Positions 57,126-64,000 of a stretch of DNA of 64,000 nt are shown here, piece by piece. The DNA comes from Thereva unica (taxonomy: Eukaryota > Arthropoda > Insecta > Diptera > Therevidae). Below the pieces are notes generated by a model, which was not told the origin of the DNA, ran no database searches, and was given only the letters and a program-made list of their open reading frames with translations. Each line of letters starts with the position of its first letter. Position 1 is the first letter of the stretch. The DNA lies in the NCBI GenBank assembly GCA_949987705.1, contig OX465281.1:258016542-258080541 (forward strand), in the 5' to 3' direction. Position numbers and translations under genes: made by a program.

Positions 57126-58039
57126 GGCATAAGTTAAAATACAGTATAGACCGCTGGGGGCCAGTAAGTTAGATTGATTAGAATAGGTTACAGTAATTTA
57201 CTTTAAGCATTAGTTAAATTTATATTAAGATGGATGGTTATGCCCTTTACAGGCAGCACTCTTACTCCAAGACCGATCGTACATTACGCCTTAGGTCACA
57301 TCCTGCTCGAAAAAACGACCGCCTTCAGAAGACGGGGTGGCGCAGCCCAAAAACATTTTACGTGATATCTGGATGCTGGCTACTCTCGCGTAGAGGCTGG
57401 AGGAGGAAAGGGATACCGATTTTCTTGATAAGAAGAGGGTTAGATCCTCTGAATGTTCTCCAAGGCATAATAACCCGGCGAAAAGGGCGAGAGCTTTGGC
57501 CATAGATTTTGAAAAGCCTTCAGAAAAGTCGGACGAACCCATAATGAATTCTAGAACGACTACAAAGACGACCTTCTGTCAACTAGCAGAAAGTGCCGAA
57601 TAGGCGTGAGACGGAGACTCTTCTGACCACCAAAGAACTAGTTACCGTGCGAGGAAGTCTTCTGGAGGGGATAGCCGAGTTGGCTCAGGGCTCAGAACAG
57701 ACCAGGTCCCTAGGGACAGACGGGAACAAGCTGCCGCGCAGCCTTTTTGTAATCGAGTACTTACCGGCAGCAACAGAAGACCCCACTGGCACTATGTTGA
57801 AAAGGATAGGGGTCCATAAGAAGACCATAAGGGTGTAGGAGTGGAGAACACTCCAAAAATAACACCACATAAAATTCACAGAGACGAGTCAGGATGGTGA
57901 ACACTGCAATTTTAGGCTGATGGTAGGAAAAGCGTCTTGCAAAAGGGGAAATATAATCCAGTAAGGGAATGGCAATCAGGCAGTGCTCGAAAAAAGTTTT
58001 ATCTAGGACAACTGGAAATACAGTTTATGTGAAGTGAAA
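57126..58039 (+). other. Possible upstream part of the jockey LINE, unassigned
   Basis: The plus-strand frames at 57230-57505 and 57593-57838 are open for 81-91 codons and basic, and they lie in the right position for ORF1 or the endonuclease of the LINE that follows. I could not identify a domain. Confidence 0.3.
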
Positions 58040-58900
58040 GCGTCGAACAGAGGGCGCCGAAAGACAATCTCGCTCCACCCTCAACAAGGGCTAAGGCTGG
58101 CGCTCACTACAAGCACTAACTTCATTGAACACTTTCGAATGGCAGCCAGCCTAGCAACTCCTGAATTAAATGACAAGGAGGAGTGTAAAATCAAATACCC
58201 GGCCGAAATCAAAGAACAAATAAAGGAAAGAAGGACGGCAAGGAGAAGACGGCATTTACCATAAATCCTGCTGATAAGACAGCGTTCAATAAAGTAAATA
58301 GCAGTGGCAATAAATTAATTAAAAGTTACAAATAGGAATGATTTGGCAGCTACCTGAACGGACTGAGTCCAGAAATGGATGAAGACTAAACATTGTGAAA
58401 AGTAACAAGAAAATTTAAACGACCCGTAATTTGAATACCTAGCTAAAGAATGTTCAAGGCAAGGCAATGAAGAAGTGGAACTCTTTGGGCAACATCTTGC
58501 AGCAGTGCTTCTACCTCGTAACTGCTTGAGTCATACCTCTCTGGTCGCAAGTTCATGTTCTGACCTTTGTCCGATGCTAGCGGAAGTTCCGCAGGGAAGC
58601 GTATTATAAACTAACAAAAGATAACACGTTTATCAGTACATTCGCTGATGATACCCTAATTATGTCAACAGACGTAACTCAAATGAAAACGATGAGCTTT
58701 GAATCATGTTGGCAAATGGAAATGGAATGGAATCAAGCTTAAAGAGCTTAAGTTAGCCTATGTGACATTTGCAACAACGTCAAATGTACTGGCTAATTGG
58801 ACATCACTCCAAAACGACCCTGTTTGATAAAATTCTGGTCTACCAGTCTATGTTCACGCGCATATCGATGTATGGCTAAAAATAAATAACTAATAAATTA
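58040..58900 (+). pseudogene. Jockey-clade LINE ORF2 remnant
   Basis: The plus strand shows the endonuclease-RT linker (FIEHFRMAASLATPELND, KYPAEIKEQIKERRTARRRR, then NPADKTAFNKVNSSG and a KTKHCEK region). After a large deletion it shows VPQGSV, TFADDTLIMSTDVTQMK with the ADD active site, and SKTTLFDKILVYQSMF, ending with a YG motif near 58875. The order and wording are typical of jockey. Many stops; the fingers domain is deleted. Confidence 0.7.
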
Positions 58901-58959
58901 ATATTGATTAAGTTTGTAGTAACCATACCAATAAAAGTGTTTAAAAAAATTCTTATAAT

Positions 58960-59215
58960 ACCATGTCCTGCGTAAGTCAAGCAGCGTTGGACGTAGTTAG
59001 AACTTAGTTGGGTGACCGATTGGTAAAACAACGCACGCCTTTAGAATGGTCGATTACGAATACATTCATATCAGTAACAGAGCTATGTATTCCACTATAG
59101 TAGAGGCATTTTTAAATTTTTCTACCTGTAACAGGAGCGTGCATGCCCTGTAGCAGGCGTATTTTCAATTTTTGTATCCATAGCGGGAACATGTTATAAT
59201 AGTAGCGGGCGCATT
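58960..59215 (+). repeat. 5S-rRNA-like repeat, copy 6 (3' half and tail)
   Basis: TCAAGCAGCGTTGGACGTAG, AACTTAGTTGGGTGACCG and TTGGTAAAACAACGC match copy 1. The downstream region (GGTCGATTACGAATACATTC and the repeated GTGCATGCCCTGTAGCAGGC-type words) is longer here than in other copies. Confidence 0.7.
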
Positions 59216-59239
59216 TGCTCGCCGTGCGTGCTAGTTACG

Positions 59240-59720
59240 AGCGCATATCTCATGCGGCATAGGGCGGAAGCAGTTGACCTCCAGCGGACTCAGCTCCATC
59301 CAGGATATCCCAGATGATACGGCCTCTGCTAATAGAGTTCTCCTCCTCGTTGTTTTAGATCTTTCCACTCAACGGGCTCCTTGCGGACACCAGACAAGGG
59401 CCTGCTTGCCTAGATATTCATCGTATTCGTGTCGCATTGTGTGACCAATCCAATTCCATTTCCTTCGCCTGATTTCATCGTCTATCTTTTCTTGGCCGGC
59501 ACGACACCCTAGTTCTTCATATGTAATTCTATCTTGCCAGCGGATTTTTAGCATACGGCATATGCGGATGACAACTTGTAGGCCTTACCATGAATTGGGT
59601 AACTTTCCATGTTTCGCAACCGTATAAAAGGACTGCCTTTACGTTGGAGTTAAACAGCCACAATTTCCATCCGTGGTGTTCATTAAGATCTCCGTTGATA
59701 AGCGAAACAGACATGCGACT
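59240..59720 (-). pseudogene. LINE C-terminal fragment
   Basis: The minus strand gives NSNVKAVLLYGCETWKVT, then MLKIRWQDRITYEELGCRAG and EEIRRRKWNWIGHT-type residues followed by LGKQALVWCPQGARK. This is the RT thumb to C-terminal region of an RTE-like LINE. The RT proper is missing and there is one frame change. Confidence 0.75.
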
Positions 59721-60650
59721 CTTGCTTTCTTTGTTCTGGAACCGACATGTTCTTCGGCACCGCCATCGCTGCTGTCATCTGCACCACCAAAACTTTCCAA
59801 CCAAACTTTCCATTTTGACGGGTCGTCAAAGATCGTTGACGAAAGACAGCACCTTTCCTATTATTCAATTCGTATCATTTTCGATCAATTGCCTGTCACG
59901 TGGCATCACCGTTTATGATTTCATGGCATTGAAGCAGCCAACCGCAGATAACATTTTGGTCTATTATGTTTTTTGTGTTCAACTTATGAGGAATCTATAT
60001 TTCGAGCTTCTTTTTGTATCCAGCTTTAGCTAAATGACAACACCTAGCAAAAATAGAGTAGTAGTAGTAGTAGAGCCCGCGCCATAAAAAAGGGAATGAG
60101 CACGCATGTGGAATTGTGGAAACAAACAGAGCGACCAGAGTGAATTTGTGGGGACTGGAAACTAACAATGCCTTGGAGACAGTAATTTTGAGATTCCCTT
60201 CTTTTATGCTGGATGAAGTTGGAGAAAAGTTCTAACCGCATGGAAAATTGGCAGAAAAATGGCGGGTAATAATGTAACCTTAACCGAGCGACTCGAGATA
60301 CACGAAAGCAAGGAAAACCTTATTGATTTCGGTTCTCTGGGTTTTTTAAAGTTTATTTTCAGTCCAAAATTGAAGAAGGGTTACCGTCATACATTACATT
60401 TACACGATGTCTTGAGCTCTCGACTTGAAATTTACTTGAGGCACTTCTATTCATTGATTTAGGTCCATGATGAGTACAGATCTATCAATCTATTAGTATT
60501 GACCATTGTTTTAAAGAGTTTGCGCGGTAAAAAATGGCGCAGAGTAAATAAAGTTTTAATTTAGAGAACACGTTTTATTTGCTCCAAGGATAGTGACAGA
60601 GGGCTGCAGACTTTTAAGCAAGTTTTTCTTAACTGTCAAACAAGGGTGTG
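59721..60650. other. Spacer with (TAG)n run
   Basis: Seven or so TAG units at about 60057-60075. A 147-codon frame at 59590-60033 overlaps the LINE fragment in antisense and is not considered a gene. Nothing else recognised. Confidence 0.4.
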
Positions 60651-60659
60651 GCAAATTTC

Positions 60660-60800
60660 GGTTTGGCCCGGGTTGCAACCAAGAAAATCGGACCAAGAAG
60701 AAAAATGCTTTATATGGTACCATCAAGATTTACTTAGGAAAACCTACATAAGTATTTAGATAGAGCACTTGGAGATCTACAATGGAATGATTAAAAAGTG
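60660..60800 (+). repeat. Repeat related to 30090-30290
   Basis: Contains AAGAAAATCGGACCAAGAAG, TTTACTTAGGAAAACCTACA and GATCTACAATGGAATGA, which correspond to the two oppositely oriented halves at 30090-30290. Confidence 0.5.
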
Positions 60801-60885
60801 TTCACTCCCTTTCCTTCAATTATCGGTTCAAGTATTCGATGCTTTCCATCGAACATCTTTCAAGTATTCGTATCTGAACACTTAA

Positions 60886-61283
60886 GCGGGAGCCACATAG
60901 CACACGTCTTCCGTTCTCCGTGTTCCGCTTCTTGTCAAAGTTAATTACAATGGCTTAGTACTGTGTGACCAGATAAACAAAAAAAGAACGGAACGATAAA
61001 AGCACGGGAACGGAGAAGATAAACAAATTTCAATTTTTGAACGTATTGACGGGAACGTTACCTCACTTTTTTGTAGATTGAGTAAATAGATATCGCAAAG
61101 GCACTCACTTGTCAATAAAATCAAGGTGGCTAACATACAAATAATTATCGGAACACGAAAACACGGAGAGGTGGAAAGCGTATAGTTGTGGCTAAAATTA
61201 AAATAAATATCTGAACACGGAAAGACGGAGAGACGAAAAACGGATAGACGGAGCTCGGAACGCGTGTGCTATGTGGCCTACGC
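60886..61283. mobile_element. Palindromic MITE-like element (398 bp)
   Basis: GCCACATAGCACACG at the left (60892-60906) pairs with CGTGTGCTATGTGGC at the right (61263-61277). The next inward words (TCTCCGTGTTCCG and CGGAGCTCGGAACG or GAACACGGAAAGACGGAGAG) are also loosely inverted. The centre has repeated GAACACG and ACGGAGA words and no coding frame. No target duplication was recognised. Confidence 0.65.
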
Positions 61284-61839
61284 TTTATATAGTTAGCTAA
61301 TTTTTTCAAAATCATACACGCACCCACAACTAGCACGCATAGCAAACCAATGCGTATGCACGACCATTTCAAACGTGAGTACCATTGTACCAAGCGGTCC
61401 CCAACTGACTTCTAATCATGTCTAATGCTGCTTAACCTACGCAATCGAACGATAAGCTAAGGCCTGAGCAATCGAATGGTCACCAAGATAATTACCCATT
61501 TTCTTCGCCCTATACAATTTCTTAAAGCTCCAGTTTTGCTTTAGTCTGGAAAAGCGTGAACGTACTGTGTTTCGTTTGGTCCATTCCTTTCGCACTTTAT
61601 TGACTCGTACCTGTAGTGGGCTACATTTGGAAAAGTAGAATTTTTACTAAAGCGTACCGTGCCTGTTTTGGGAGGCATATCGGCATTTTGACGCTGCATG
61701 TGCCTGTTTCAATCTAAGAACGGACGAATCGTATTTTTACTAGGGCATCAAATACTGCAAAACATGAGAATTTTCAAGTTTCTCAATTCTTTTCTAAAAT
61801 TTTGAAAGTCAATTGTATCGCGTTTTTTACCCCGTGCAA
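61284..61839. other. Spacer, nothing recognised
   Basis: No gene or repeat supported. Confidence 0.4.
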
Positions 61840-62630
61840 ACTCACTTGGGATCTAAATTTTTGTTAGACCCGCCCTTAACATTTGCAGTTTTTGCGTCAC
61901 TGATATAAACCGTCGGATTTTGTGCCTGGAGAGACTGGATAAATTTTTCAGGTTCCAGATTTACTTTTGGCAACCGGAGGCGAGTTCTAGGTAACCACGG
62001 GATATCCGCAGCTGAGATTAGCTTGGGCCTCATTCCTTGCCATGCGTCACAGATTCAAATCTGATTACCCTGACTACCTCCGAGGAGTCATAGCAGGGGG
62101 TCAGAGGATGTGGTCCCATCTGCGTTAGTTGGTCTTCCACCTCCACCCAGGTTTCGGGGGTAATGCGTCCCCCAAACCCCTTTGTCCATTAAAGCTACTT
62201 GCAGGTGTTTCTGACCACCTCGCTCAGCAGCCTTTCTGAGCCCGGCTGTCATCCATCTGCTGCTGTTACACTCGCTGCAGCAGCCTTTTTCTTGGGCCTT
62301 TTAACATATCGTTCGGTCTTCTCTTTAGGTTGATTTAATTTAGTGCCAGCCGTTTGTTGTAATTCTTAACAATCGACTGGACCTTTATTTTATCCGACTA
62401 GTCTCTCTCATGCACCGTACTGGCCTTATGATACTCCGCAATCTTGTCAAGAATGCAAAGGGCTCCCCGGTACTGGCCCTGCATGCGCATACCATCTGAC
62501 CTGTGCTTCTTTGTAACTACCCTCTCCAGGCTGGTGGAGGGTGGTATTTGTACAGGTGTACTATGGCTGGTACGGTACTAGCTGCACAACTGCCGATTGG
62601 CTTCACACTAGAGGCAAGCAAATTTTGTTC
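61840..62630 (-). pseudogene. LINE ORF1-like remnant
   Basis: The minus strand reads, with stops and frame changes, MRMQGQYRGALCILDKIAEY and KVQSIVKNYKRLALN, later ADIPWLPRTRLRLPKVNLEP and EKFIQSLQAQNPTV. The last part resembles the W/IP...LxxLxxQNP segment of ORF1 proteins in LOA/R1-type LINEs. ORF1 binds the element's RNA. It could come from the same family as the 50820-53400 remnant, but this cannot be shown. Confidence 0.5.
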
Positions 62631-64000
62631 TTTGTTTTTATTTGGTCTTCCATAAAGATCTCATGAGTAATGCGGAAGTGAGTCCTTCCTGCCAGAGCTA
62701 CTTGCCGTACAGTTACTTATACACTCCGATCTTGCCGGGCATCGGAAGGAACCGTTTGCGACCAGCACTCTTTAACCACTTGCTGGTCATGCTGCCATCA
62801 GCACGATAAACACGCTGACGTGTTGCAGGAAAATGGCGGCATTTGCTATTAATTGGCAGATTGGGTGGCAGCACATGAGGATCCGGACCGGTGAAGGAAA
62901 CAGTACGGTCTGTCTGGACCATACTGCGGATTCATTCAAACATCACAACCAACAATCCCCCATTTTATGACGGGTCATCAAAGAAGTATGTGGTTGGGCG
63001 TTGACCCCTTGTGTCCTATTTTTCTTTAAGTGCCGTTATCGTTCATTTGCCTGGTGTAATATCTTTAGTTGCCCCAGTAGGATTAAGAATGATCCGTCTG
63101 ATTTACTGAAAGTACCTCACAGAGCACGATTCCTTTCTAGTTTCAGCACCAACTTTTTCTATGTCAATCCTGCCTTCGCGGACCCATATCACCATCCGTA
63201 GTTTGCGATATTAAGGCTTCCGATTGTCGTAAGTGACTCATTTTTCATCGCCGACTTTTCAGAAATGGATCCATTTGAATGTGTTTTAGCAGCACATCGC
63301 AGATGTTAATTGGGTCTAACTTGTTTTTCACAGTCAACTCATGCGGCACACATGCGCAGCGCTTGTACTTTTTCAAGAATTTCACAAACTTTTTCAATGA
63401 TTCAACGACTGGAGCTTGACTCATCATGAAAATTACCAGAAATTTACCAGAATGAAAATTACCAGAACGAAAGCGAACGAATCATTTCCGCGCAGAAGAT
63501 TTTGATAAAACGACTTCATCAGTTTTTTCACAAGCCTGCGCAGCAGCATTCTTCCACTTGTCGTATATTTTGCGAATAAAGCGCAACTATTCATTATTTT
63601 TCTCCATTTCCAAACACGAACAACTTTCCACCAGCCATTGAACTGTCACATTTAAAACGAGCGTTTAGTGGTGTCGCTGCGATCAGTGACTTACATATTT
63701 GCAATTAACGTCATCTATCGGGGAAACGCCACGAACTTCTTTGCCAGACCTAATACAAAATCAAACCGAGTCTGCTGGAGGCAGCTGTATCCGCCCTATG
63801 TCCCATGATGGATTATGTACATAAGAATGTGATACGATCAAATCCAACACACAATTTGTATACTCTTCTAACAGACAAGAACAGATTATGTGCCGTGCAT
63901 GATGGATAAAAATGACATTCCGGTAATGTGTGTCCATAATATTAATTGTGCTTACCAGAAAACGCCTCTTTAAAACAACGAAGTATTATGTAAGTTATGA
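62631..64000. other. Unassigned sequence to window end
   Basis: Minus-strand frames at 62713-62922 (69 codons) and 63245-63427 (60 codons) have no domain I recognise. A GAAAATTACCAGAA-type word is tandemly repeated near 63425-63465. No gene supported. Confidence 0.4.

Overview
The window looks like nuclear DNA from an insect, most likely a fly (Diptera). Nothing in it looks bacterial or viral in layout: there are no operons, and the long reading frames are all transposon proteins. The evidence for an insect is a complete BEL/Pao LTR retrotransposon, several LINE lineages, mariner transposases, Helentron and Transib-like proteins, AT-rich spacer DNA and poly(A)-tailed insertions. The species cannot be named from sequence alone. 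I found no convincing host protein-coding gene.

Layout. 1-158 is a TA microsatellite. 3.8-4.4 kb is a palindromic MITE. 4.8-5.9 kb is a broken mariner with a 5S-rRNA-like repeat inside it. 6.7-11.8 kb is a stack of nested elements: a degenerate minus-strand gene resembling Transib/RAG1-like transposases, split by a Helentron-like element (7348-about 11163), which itself holds a 5'-truncated LINE (8877-about 11080). Just upstream of that gene's exon lies a full, young BEL element (11888-19297). It has near-identical LTRs, a TATAA target duplication, an intact 1741-residue Gag-Pol and an extra 3' exon-like frame. 26.6-30.1 kb is a second stack: a mariner broken by an RTE-like LINE (9-bp target duplication), which is broken in turn by a hAT-like element, with a P-like MITE nearby. 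45.4-48.7 kb holds an RTE fragment, then a CR1/jockey-type LINE interrupted by a second copy of the 8.9-kb LINE. 50.8-53.4 kb is a LINE of the RNase-H-bearing type (LOA/R1/I-like) in pieces. 54.5-62.6 kb holds further LINE fragments (RTE-like, jockey, an ORF1-like piece) and small palindromic elements. A 5S-like repeat occurs at least six times.

Between the transposons lie seven stretches of about 1-1.5 kb that are visibly richer in G+C and free of recognisable repeats: about 1440-2760, 20690-22200, 24700-26010, 35650-36780, 43560-44760, 49300-50460 and 55380-56480. They have no credible exons. They may be conserved non-coding or regulatory DNA of a gene outside the window, or parts of a very large intron. 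The rest is AT-rich spacer in which I recognise nothing.

The most useful observations are the Helentron-split Transib-like gene, the spliced-looking accessory frame of the BEL element, the 5S-derived repeat family, and the dated nesting orders.
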